Shown in pieces: positions 1 through 6,859 of a stretch of 64,000 bases of DNA. A program made the position numbers and the translations under genes. Under the pieces are notes generated by a model. It was not told where the DNA came from. It saw only the letters and a program-made list of their open reading frames with translations, and did no database searches. How positions within the stretch are numbered: the stretch's first letter is position 1; the number at the start of each line of letters is the position of its first letter. The stretch is taken from assembly GCA_019639155.1 (NCBI GenBank), contig JAHBSJ010000004.1:213813-277812 (forward strand), written 5' to 3'. Source of the DNA: Acidobacteriota bacterium. Its GTDB lineage: Bacteria > Acidobacteriota > Blastocatellia > Pyrinomonadales > Pyrinomonadaceae.

Positions 1-875
1 TCACGGGGACCGAGCAGCCTTGACTCGGTGTGTTCCATATCGGCGTTCGACATCACGAGGTCGGCATCAATGACCTCGCCGCTCTCGAGACGCACGCCTC
101 GCACCGCACCTTTTTCTACCAAGATCTCAGCAACCGGCGACGATGTACGCAGCTTTGCGCCGTTCTTTTCGGCGACATTTGCGAGAGCTTTGATCAGTTC
201 GTAAAAACCGCCCTGCGGATAGAAAACGCCCTGATTAAAATCCATGTGCGACATCAGGTTGTACAGCGCCGGAGCCTCATACGGCGACGTGCCGAGGAAA
301 ACCATCGTGTATTCCATCACCTGCTGCAGCTTTTTCGTCTTGAAGAATCGCGAGACGAAATTGTGCATCTTTGAAAAGACCGACAGCTTTTGCCCCTCGG
401 TCGCGACACGTTTATTCAGAAAATCCCAAATGCGGTCGTAGTTCTTGAACATAAAATGTTCGGTCGCCACGCCGTATTGATACTCGCTCTGTGCTAGATA
501 CTTGCGGAGGTTGTCGCCGGCTCCCGGCTCGATGGCGTCAAATGCCGCCGCATCGCGTTCGATGTCGCTGTGAATATCCAGCCGCTCGTCATCGCGCCTG
601 AAAAAGATGCGGTAAGACGGAGAGAGCTTTACGAGGTCGAGATGGTCTTCGACGCGTTCGCCCATCAGCCGAAAGAAATGCTCGAAAATGTTCGGGGCCA
701 GATACCAAGACGGTCCCATGTCGAACTTGAAACCGTCAGCCGTGAAAATATTCGCACGCCCGCCGAGGTTCGCGTTCTTTTCGACGAGCGTTACGTCGTA
801 GCCCTTGCGCGCAAATAGACCGGCGGTTCCAAGCCCGCCGATGCCGCCGCCGATCACAACAACCGATCTGTTCAT
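1..875 (-). CDS. crtI: Phytoene desaturase (CrtI family), C-terminus cut by window edge
   Basis: FAD-dependent desaturase/isomerase that would convert phytoene to more unsaturated carotenes, acting at the membrane. The visible 291 residues start at an ATG (873-875) and open with a dinucleotide-binding fold, VVIGGGIGGLGTAG, followed by VTLVEKN and a conserved GGRA segment, as in CrtI/CrtN desaturases. The gene runs off the left edge, so the substrate-side C-terminal half is not seen. crtB lies immediately upstream on the same strand, 90 bp away, so the two probably form one carotenoid operon with crtB first. The family call is firm; the exact number of desaturation steps cannot be read from sequence. 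Confidence 0.88.
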   Translation of the reverse strand, partial: MNRSVVVIGGGIGGLGTAGLFARKGYDVTLVEKNANLGGRANIFTADGFKFDMGPSWYLAPNIFEHFFRLMGERVEDHLDLVKLSPSYRIFFRRDDERLDIHSDIERDAAAFDAIEPGAGDNLRKYLAQSEYQYGVATEHFMFKNYDRIWDFLNKRVATEGQKLSVFSKMHNFVSRFFKTKKLQQVMEYTMVFLGTSPYEAPALYNLMSHMDFNQGVFYPQGGFYELIKALANVAEKNGAKLRTSSPVAEILVEKGAVRGVRLESGEVIDADLVMSNADMEHTESRLLGPR

Positions 876-902
876 TTCATTCAATTGTCACTTGAGAATT
901 AA

Positions 903-943
903 CACTATCCACTGAAGAAAACAATTTTCTACAGTGGATAGTG
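903..943. repeat. 12-bp perfect inverted repeat between crtB and crtI
   Basis: CACTATCCACTG at 903-914 is perfectly complementary to CAGTGGATAGTG at 932-943, with a 17-nt loop; a further partial copy, AGTGGATAGTT, follows at about 954-964. There is no T-run on either strand, so a simple rho-independent terminator is unlikely. It resembles the other short repeats scattered through intergenic DNA in this window. Confidence 0.6.
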
Positions 944-965
944 ACAAGTTATAAGTGGATAGTTA

Positions 966-1868
966 TTATTCGTAAACTCCGACGAGAGCTTTGGCTGACA
1001 GCAGGAGCTTTCGGCGGAAACTCGTTCGCACGCGGCCGCGGTAGATATTGTAATTCACACGCTCGATCTCGTTGAGGATAGCTTTATATAGAACGTATGC
1101 AATCCGCACCGCCATACGCCCGCGCCAATGCAGCATCGGAATGCCCGGCAGAGCTTCGCGATAGATCTGACGGTTTCTCTCGATCTGAAAATTCATGAAC
1201 TCGACAAATCGCTCGTCGAAATTCTGCGTCGCGATGTCGCGTTCGGTCAGCCCGAACCGCCGCATCTCGTCACGCGGCATGTAGATGCGGCCGAGCTCGT
1301 CGTAATCCTGTTTGATGTCACGCAGGAAATTCGTGAGCTGGAATGCGTAGCCGAGCTTGATCGCATATGGAAAAGCTTCGTCCGAACTGCAGCCGACGAT
1401 CTTAGTCACCATGATGCCGATGACGCCCGCCGAGCCGTACATATATTCCTCGAGATGCTCGTAGTTATCGTAGGCGAAAACCTCCTCGTCCATGAACATC
1501 GATCTTAGAAATGCCTCGCCGTCCTCGACGGTGATGTTGTGTCGTCGGAACGTATCGACAATGGCGTTCAGAACCGCGTCATTGCTGCCGTCCGCGGCCA
1601 TCGCGGCCAGCCAGCGTCCTCGCCATTCGTTCAGTTTCGCGAGCGTCTCTTCCTTGTGGCCTTTGTTCGGGTCGTCAACGATCTCATCGGGAATGCGAGC
1701 AAAGGCATAAACGGCGTAGATCGAATTTCGCAATTCACGCGGGAAAAACTGCGTCGCGAAATAGTAACTCGTCCCGTAATGCTCGGTTATTGCCCTGCAT
1801 TCGAGATAGCCGGCGGCGAGGTGGTCGTCGGCCGTTGAGGCCGTCATCTTTTTGTCATCAAGCAACAT
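966..1868 (-). CDS. crtB: Phytoene/squalene synthase
   Basis: Head-to-head prenyl synthase that condenses two geranylgeranyl diphosphates to phytoene, the first committed carotenoid step. It has 300 aa, the normal family length. Both Asp-rich Mg-diphosphate motifs are present: DEIVD at residues 61-65 and DIKQD at 184-188, the latter within NFLRDIKQDYDELGRIYMP, typical of phytoene rather than squalene synthases. A second in-frame ATG seven codons in (1847) is an alternative start; neither has a strong ribosome binding site. It lies upstream of crtI on the same strand, which supports phytoene as the product. Confidence 0.9.
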   Translation of the reverse strand: MLLDDKKMTASTADDHLAAGYLECRAITEHYGTSYYFATQFFPRELRNSIYAVYAFARIPDEIVDDPNKGHKEETLAKLNEWRGRWLAAMAADGSNDAVLNAIVDTFRRHNITVEDGEAFLRSMFMDEEVFAYDNYEHLEEYMYGSAGVIGIMVTKIVGCSSDEAFPYAIKLGYAFQLTNFLRDIKQDYDELGRIYMPRDEMRRFGLTERDIATQNFDERFVEFMNFQIERNRQIYREALPGIPMLHWRGRMAVRIAYVLYKAILNEIERVNYNIYRGRVRTSFRRKLLLSAKALVGVYE

Positions 1869-1955
1869 GCTTTTTCTGCGCCCGGTGCGTTAATAATGGT
1901 TTCGCACGCCGACCTGTTTTGGATTCTTTTACTGCTATGGCTATCATCTTGCCTT

Positions 1956-2486
1956 ATGCCCGAGACAATCGCAACAAAAAAGATCTATGACGGCCGCATT
2001 TTTGATGTCCGCATCGACACCATTCGCGAAGGCGAAGCCGAATACGAACGCGAGATAATTTCGCATCGCGGCAGCTCCGTGATCGTGCCCCTTTTTGACG
2101 ACGGCAGCGTCGTGATGGTCCGGCAGTATCGCCATGCGGCGAAAGAAATATTATTGGAAGTTCCCGCCGGATCGCTTGACGAAGGTGAAACGCCTATGGA
2201 AGGAGCCGCCCGCGAACTCGAAGAAGAGATCGGTTACACAGCCGACAAACTTGAACAGATCGCTGAATTTTACGTCTCGCCGGGCTTTCTGGACGAAAAA
2301 ATGTTCGTCTTTCTCGCGACCGGCCTCACCAAAACGGAACAGCGGCTCGAGATCGACGAGATCATCGAGGTCGAGCAAATTCCGCTCACCGACGCCGTCG
2401 ATATGGCCAACCGCGGCGAGATACACGACGCCAAAACAATGCTGGGCCTGCTCTTTGCCGCAAGAACCACCGCTAAGCGATCGTAA
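1956..2486 (+). CDS. Nudix hydrolase, ADP-ribose pyrophosphatase type
   Basis: Cytosolic hydrolase of nucleoside-diphosphate-linked substrates, most like ADP-ribose pyrophosphatases (NudF/YqkG group). The complete Nudix box GX5EX7REUXEEXGU spans residues 72-94 (GSLDEGE, then RELEEEIGY). Upstream residues MPETIATKKIYDGRIFDVR match the usual N-terminus of this group, so I start at ATG 1956; an in-frame ATG at 1896 would add 20 hydrophobic residues not expected in the family. Length from 1956 is 176 aa. It is divergent from crtB and 92 bp upstream of rplM. Exact substrate is inferred from family only. Confidence 0.85.
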   Translation: MPETIATKKIYDGRIFDVRIDTIREGEAEYEREIISHRGSSVIVPLFDDGSVVMVRQYRHAAKEILLEVPAGSLDEGETPMEGAARELEEEIGYTADKLEQIAEFYVSPGFLDEKMFVFLATGLTKTEQRLEIDEIIEVEQIPLTDAVDMANRGEIHDAKTMLGLLFAARTTAKRS

Positions 2487-2578
2487 ATTTCCTCGTTTTC
2501 GCGGCTTGACGATTTATTTTCGTTTCGATATCCTGTCAGTTCGCATTTTTGCGGAGAAAGGCAACAGTGTGTGCAGAT

Positions 2579-3013
2579 ATGAGTACTTATTTTCCAAGCG
2601 GAAAGGGACTGGCAGAAGATAGAAAGTGGTTCGTCGTGGATGCGAAAGGCAAGACGGTAGGTCGTTTGGCGACCGAGGTCGCACGCATTTTGACAGGCAA
2701 GAACAACCCTGCGTGGACGCCGTTCATGGACATGGGCGATCACTGCGTTGTCATTAATGCACGTCACGCCGTTTTCACCGGTTCAAAAACTGACCAAAAG
2801 CTTTACCGCCACCACACGTTGTATCCGGGCGGTTTGAAAGAAAAGTCCGTCAAGGAAATGCTCGAACAGAAACCTGAGCGGATCATCGAACTTGCTATCA
2901 AAGGCATGTTGCCGAAAACGAAGCTCGGCAAAGCGATGGCAAAGAAATTGAAGGTTTACGCGGATGCCGAACACAGGCACACCGCCCAGAAACCGGAGGC
3001 GATCGAGATATAG
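2579..3013 (+). CDS. rplM: 50S ribosomal protein L13
   Basis: Early-assembling large-subunit protein that binds 23S rRNA. It has 144 aa from the ATG at 2579, close to the usual 142, with the L13 core [22 protein letters not shown] and [13 protein letters not shown] purine-rich stretch at 2553-2561 (GGAGAAAGG) sits 5 nt before an in-frame GTG at 2567, which would add four residues; that GTG may be the true start, since the ATG is 17 nt from the same site. It forms the usual L13-S9 pair with rpsI 66 bp downstream. Confidence 0.95.
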   Translation: MSTYFPSGKGLAEDRKWFVVDAKGKTVGRLATEVARILTGKNNPAWTPFMDMGDHCVVINARHAVFTGSKTDQKLYRHHTLYPGGLKEKSVKEMLEQKPERIIELAIKGMLPKTKLGKAMAKKLKVYADAEHRHTAQKPEAIEI

Positions 3014-3079
3014 CCGCAGCAGCAGTAGCAGACCGCAGTTTCGGACTGCCGCTGCCCCTGCCGCTGCCAACTGAAAGAT

Positions 3080-3472
3080 ATGGCAGACATTCAGTATTAC
3101 GGAACAGGCCGCAGAAAGACCTCGACCGCGAGGGTTTACCTTCGCCCGGGCAGCGGCTCGATCACGGTGAATAAGCGTGATTTTAACTCATATTTCCCGA
3201 ACGAAGCGTTGCAGATGATCATTCGTCAGCCGCTCGCACTTACGGAAACGACGGAAAAGTTCGACATTCTTGTGAATGTTGACGGCGGCGGCTCTGCCGG
3301 ACAGGCAGGCGCGGTTCGCCACGGCATCACGCGTGCATTGCTCGAATTCAATTCGGACCTGCGTCCTGAATTGAAGAAAGCGGGCCTGATCACGCGTGAC
3401 CCGAGGAAAAAGGAACGCAAGAAATACGGACAGAAAGGTGCCCGTAAGCGCTTCCAGTTCTCGAAACGATAA
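3080..3472 (+). CDS. rpsI: 30S ribosomal protein S9
   Basis: Small-subunit protein whose C-terminal tail reaches the P-site tRNA. It has 130 aa, normal length, opening with [21 protein letters not shown] and ending in the universally conserved basic tail KRFQFSKR. It is second in the rplM-rpsI pair. The 126-bp space to rpsB holds two inverted repeats described separately. Confidence 0.97.
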   Translation: MADIQYYGTGRRKTSTARVYLRPGSGSITVNKRDFNSYFPNEALQMIIRQPLALTETTEKFDILVNVDGGGSAGQAGAVRHGITRALLEFNSDLRPELKKAGLITRDPRKKERKKYGQKGARKRFQFSKR

Positions 3473-3479
3473 GACACAC

Positions 3480-3530
3480 GGTATTTGGTTTTTGGCTAGT
3501 GGCTTTTGCTAAAACCAAAGACCAAATACC
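3480..3530. repeat. 16-bp inverted repeat downstream of rpsI
   Basis: GGTATTTGGTTTTTGG (3480-3495) pairs with CCAAAGACCAAATACC (3515-3530) with one G-U position around a 19-nt loop. No uridine run follows in the plus sense. It may be an intergenic palindromic repeat or an attenuating hairpin between rpsI and rpsB. Confidence 0.55.
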
Positions 3531-3540
3531 AAAAACCATT

Positions 3541-3571
3541 AACACGGCACTTGGTTCACCGTGGCCGTGTT
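3541..3571 (+). promoter_or_regulatory. Hairpin in the rpsB leader
   Basis: AACACGGCAC at 3541-3550 pairs with GTGGCCGTGTT at 3561-3571 (one bulged base), giving a strong hairpin that ends 14 nt before the rpsB Shine-Dalgarno AAGGAG (3585-3590). Its position fits an autogenous control element for S2, but no match to a known rpsB leader family can be claimed from sight. Confidence 0.4.
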
Positions 3572-3598
3572 GAGTACATAAACCAAGGAGATAAAGTT

Positions 3599-4579
3599 TT
3601 GGCAACAGTAACGATGAAAGAACTCCTCGAAGCGGGGGTTCATTTTGGACACCAGGTACGCCGTTGGAACCCGAAGATGAAAGAATACATCTTTGGCGAA
3701 CGCAACGGCATTTATATTATTGACCTTCAGAAAACGCAGAAGCTTTTCCGCGATTCGCTGAATTTCGTCACTGAATCTTTCTCGCAGAAGCCGAATCAGA
3801 AAGTGCTTTTCGTTGGAACGAAACGACAGGCACAGGACGCCATCAAAGAAGAGGCGGAACGCTGTGGACAGTTTTACGTCAACAACCGCTGGCTCGGCGG
3901 CCTGCTGACTAATTACGAAACGGTCAAGAAATCCATCAATCGCCTGAAAGAGATCGAAGCGATGCGTGAGGACGGCCGTGCCGAGATGCTTACGAAGAAA
4001 GAACGTCTGCAGCTCGACCGCGAACACGAAAAGCTGATGAAGAACCTTGCGGGCATCAAGGACATGAACGGCCATCCGGACATGCTCTTCATCATCGATG
4101 TCCGCAAAGAAGACATCGCCGTGAAGGAAGCTAATAAGCTCAATATACCCATTGTCGCGGTCGTTGACACGAACTGCTCGCCGGAAGGCATCGACCATGT
4201 CATCCCGGGCAACGACGACGCCCTGCGTGCGATCCGTCTGTTCGCTTCGCGCATCGCAGACGCGATCCTTGAAGGCAAACAGATCGGAACAGAAGGCGGA
4301 GTCGCGGTGACCGAAACTGCAGAGACCGAAGAGGAAAGTGCGGAAACCGCTGAGATCGGTTCGCTTACGGCCATCCCGAAAGAATTCCTGTCAGAGGATG
4401 AGGTCGCTGAGATCGAGTCCGAAGATATTCCTGACGAAGAGCCGGAAATGGAAGAAGCGGTTGAAGAAACTGCTGCTGAAGTTGCAGCAGAGGAAGCTCC
4501 CGCCGGCGAAACGGTTGAAGAACCTGCGGCAGAGACACCGGCAGAAGCAGAGGAATCGAGCGAAGCAAAGGCGAGCTAG
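3599..4579 (+). CDS. rpsB: 30S ribosomal protein S2 with long acidic C-terminal tail
   Basis: Small-subunit protein that helps recruit S1. I chose the TTG at 3599 because AAGGAG lies 8 nt upstream and the product then begins (M)[18 protein letters not shown], the standard S2 N-terminus. The body up to about residue 232 is canonical ([35 protein letters not shown]). A further roughly 95 residues are Ala/Glu-rich and strongly acidic, making 326 aa against about 240 in E. coli. It precedes tsf in the usual rpsB-tsf-pyrH-frr order, with a terminator between rpsB and tsf. Confidence 0.95.
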   Translation: MATVTMKELLEAGVHFGHQVRRWNPKMKEYIFGERNGIYIIDLQKTQKLFRDSLNFVTESFSQKPNQKVLFVGTKRQAQDAIKEEAERCGQFYVNNRWLGGLLTNYETVKKSINRLKEIEAMREDGRAEMLTKKERLQLDREHEKLMKNLAGIKDMNGHPDMLFIIDVRKEDIAVKEANKLNIPIVAVVDTNCSPEGIDHVIPGNDDALRAIRLFASRIADAILEGKQIGTEGGVAVTETAETEEESAETAEIGSLTAIPKEFLSEDEVAEIESEDIPDEEPEMEEAVEETAAEVAAEEAPAGETVEEPAAETPAEAEESSEAKAS

Positions 4580-4598
4580 CCTGAACATCAAGAGTGTG

Positions 4599-4639
4599 GC
4601 GTAGCTCATTTCCCCGCGGGAGACGAGCTACGCTTTTTT
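4599..4639 (+). terminator. Rho-independent terminator or attenuator between rpsB and tsf
   Basis: A perfect 9-bp stem, GCGTAGCTC (4599-4607) with GAGCTACGC (4625-4633), is followed directly by six T (4634-4639). Lying inside a normally co-transcribed pair, it may lower tsf expression relative to rpsB. Confidence 0.85.
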
Positions 4640-4670
4640 CATAAATAGATCTTATTATCGGAGAAATATT

Positions 4671-5333
4671 ATGGCGGAAATTACAGCAAGTGCAGTTAAG
4701 TCTTTGCGTGAAAAGACAGGTGCGGGAATGATCGATTGCAAAAACGCTCTCGTCGAGGCAAACGGCGACGAGGCGGCGGCGGTCGAGATCCTGCGAAAAA
4801 AAGGTATCGCTACGGCGGATAAAAAGGCCGGCCGTGTAACGGCAGAAGGGGCCGTCGGGTCGTACATTCACATGGGCGGCAAGGTCGGTGTGTTGGTCGA
4901 GATCAACTGCGAAAGCGACTTCGTCGCTCGCGGTGAAGAATTCCAGCAGCTAGTGAAGGACGTCGCCATGCACATCGCGGCGGCGAGCCCGCTCTATACT
5001 AATCGCTCGGAAGTCCCCTCGGACATCCTCGACAAAGAACGTGAGATCCTGATGGAGCAACTCAAGAATGATCCGAAAAACGCGAACAAACCGGAAGATG
5101 TTCTCGCTAAGATCATCGACGGACGTCTGAACAAGTACTATGAAGAAAATGTTCTCGTCGATCAGCCGTTCGTAAAGGACCCGGCGAAAACCGTTGGCGA
5201 ACTCGTCACCGAAAAGGTGGCTTCGATCAAAGAAAACATCACGATCCGACGCTTTACCCGTTACAAAATGGGCGAAGGCATCGAGAAAAAGCAGGACGAT
5301 TTCGCGGCAGAGGTCGCTTCGATGGTCGGGTAG
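4671..5333 (+). CDS. tsf: Translation elongation factor Ts
   Basis: Guanine-nucleotide exchange factor for EF-Tu. It has 220 aa, the short form common outside proteobacteria. The N-terminal UBA-like segment with [18 protein letters not shown] and the core [15 protein letters not shown] are both intact. GGAG at 4659-4662 precedes the ATG by 8 nt. It follows the rpsB terminator and precedes pyrH by 134 bp, a gap occupied by an octamer repeat. Confidence 0.96.
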   Translation: MAEITASAVKSLREKTGAGMIDCKNALVEANGDEAAAVEILRKKGIATADKKAGRVTAEGAVGSYIHMGGKVGVLVEINCESDFVARGEEFQQLVKDVAMHIAAASPLYTNRSEVPSDILDKEREILMEQLKNDPKNANKPEDVLAKIIDGRLNKYYEENVLVDQPFVKDPAKTVGELVTEKVASIKENITIRRFTRYKMGEGIEKKQDDFAAEVASMVG

Positions 5334-5359
5334 CAGTGGTGGGAGTTGCTAAGCTGCAA

Positions 5360-5465
5360 AGTTACGAAGTTACGAAGTTTCTGCGTTTACAACTGACAAA
5401 CTCAAAGATTCGCAACATAGCAACTTTACCGCTTCGCAACTTCGTAACTTCGTAACTTCGTAACT
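5360..5465. repeat. Octamer-based inverted repeat abutting the pyrH start
   Basis: AGTTACGA repeated in tandem at 5360-5379 is the inverse of three and a half AACTTCGT units at 5438-5465. Twenty bases of the two arms are exactly complementary, with about 66 nt between them. The right arm ends 2 nt before the pyrH ATG, leaving no visible Shine-Dalgarno for that gene. Confidence 0.75.
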
Positions 5466-5467
5466 CT

Positions 5468-6184
5468 ATGGAACCGGTTTTTAACCGCATATTACTGAAG
5501 CTCTCCGGCGAGGCTCTGATGGGCTCGCAGAATTACGGCATTGACGTTGCGGTTGCCGCGTCGGTTGCGGAGGAGTTAAAGACAGTTCACGAATTCGGCT
5601 GTGAGATAGCGATCGTCGTGGGCGGAGGCAATATCTTCCGCGGCGTTTCGGAATCTGCGGGCAACATGGACCGGGCGGCAGCCGATTATATCGGCATGTT
5701 GGCGACAGTTATGAACGCCGTCGTACTGCAGGACGCATTAGAAAAGGCAGGCGTCTACACACGCGTGATGTCTGCAATTGATATTCCGCAGCTTGCCGAG
5801 CCGTTCATCAGGCGTCGGGCGATCCGCCATTTGGAAAAGAAACGCGTGGTGATCTTTGCGGCAGGCACGGGCAATCCGTATTTCACTACCGATTCGGCAG
5901 CATCGCTGCGGGCGTTGGAAATTCGGGCTGACGTTATCCTAAAGGCAACAAAGGTCGACGGCATTTTCTCCGCTGACCCGAAAAAGGATCCGACGGCGAC
6001 CAAATTTGACAAGATCACATTTCAAGAGGTGCTCGAAAAGCGGCTGAACGTGATGGACGCATCAGCCATTTCTCTGTGCCGCGACAACGACCTTCCGATC
6101 ATGGTCTTTAACATGCTCGAGAACGGGAATATAATTAAGGCTTTAAGCGGAGACACGAGCATCGGTACTCTCGTCACTAATTGA
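5468..6184 (+). CDS. pyrH: Uridylate kinase (UMP kinase)
   Basis: Phosphorylates UMP to UDP in pyrimidine nucleotide synthesis; hexameric, amino-acid-kinase fold. It has 238 aa with [13 protein letters not shown], the nucleotide loop [12 protein letters not shown], and the C-terminal [17 protein letters not shown] and [15 protein letters not shown] segments typical of bacterial PyrH. The start is ATG 5468; no ribosome binding site is visible because a repeat arm runs up to position 5465. One base separates its stop from the frr start, so the two are translationally coupled. Confidence 0.96.
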   Translation: MEPVFNRILLKLSGEALMGSQNYGIDVAVAASVAEELKTVHEFGCEIAIVVGGGNIFRGVSESAGNMDRAAADYIGMLATVMNAVVLQDALEKAGVYTRVMSAIDIPQLAEPFIRRRAIRHLEKKRVVIFAAGTGNPYFTTDSAASLRALEIRADVILKATKVDGIFSADPKKDPTATKFDKITFQEVLEKRLNVMDASAISLCRDNDLPIMVFNMLENGNIIKALSGDTSIGTLVTN

Positions 6185-6185
6185 T

Positions 6186-6746
6186 ATGAGCGCACAAGAT
6201 GTAGTTAAAGAAACCGGGCCGAAGATGGAATCGGTCATTGAGGATTTTAAGAGGAAGCTCGCCAACGTCCGCACCGGACGCGCAACGGTAGGCCTTCTGG
6301 ATTCGGTCGTAGTGGATTATTACGGCACGCCTACGCCTTTGAATCAAATGGCTTCCGTAGCTGTCCCCGAGCCGCAGCTGATGACAGTGCAGCCGTGGGA
6401 CATTTCGCAGCTCGGCGCCGTCGAAAAGGCGATCATCGCCGCAAATCTCGGCCTTAATCCGTCAAATGACGGTAAGCTCATCCGGCTGCCCGTACCGCCG
6501 CTGAACGAAGAGCGCCGTAAGCAGCTTGCCAAGCAGATACACGAATTTGCCGAAGAGCATCGCATCGCTCTGCGAAACATTCGCCACCAATCTAACGACC
6601 TATTGAAAAAGCTGCTCAAGGACAAGGCAATTTCCGAGGACGAAGAGCGGGGCGGGCTTGATGACGTACAAAAACTGACCAATACATACGTGGCCAAGAT
6701 CGATGAACTTGCCAAGAACAAGGAAACCGAGGTCATGAGTGTTTGA
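6186..6746 (+). CDS. frr: Ribosome recycling factor
   Basis: Works with EF-G to split post-termination ribosomes. It has 186 aa, standard length, with the conserved KLANVRTGRATVGLLD and VDYYGTPTPLNQMASV segments and the C-terminal helical DDVQKLTNTYVAKIDEL. The ATG lies one base after the pyrH stop. A strong terminator follows at 6770-6802 and ends the operon. Confidence 0.97.
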   Translation: MSAQDVVKETGPKMESVIEDFKRKLANVRTGRATVGLLDSVVVDYYGTPTPLNQMASVAVPEPQLMTVQPWDISQLGAVEKAIIAANLGLNPSNDGKLIRLPVPPLNEERRKQLAKQIHEFAEEHRIALRNIRHQSNDLLKKLLKDKAISEDEERGGLDDVQKLTNTYVAKIDELAKNKETEVMSV

Positions 6747-6769
6747 TCTTTGCTGAATAAGGAAATTGT

Positions 6770-6802
6770 CCCGGAAAGTTTAGTGCTTTCCGGGATTTTT
6801 TT
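6770..6802 (+). terminator. Rho-independent terminator after frr
   Basis: CCCGGAAAG (6770-6778) and CTTTCCGGG (6786-6794) form a perfect 9-bp stem with a 7-nt loop, followed by ATTTTTTT. Confidence 0.92.
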
Positions 6803-6859
6803 GCTCTGGAGGCCGAGTGCGGTATATTTGTTCTCGGCATTGCTCACCTCCAAACCTAT

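Noticed and set aside
2134..2622. Overlapping 162-codon frame across the Nudix gene and rplM start
   Set aside because: Lys/Arg/Ser-rich shadow of the Nudix coding strand, with no motif; it does not imply a frameshift in the Nudix gene.
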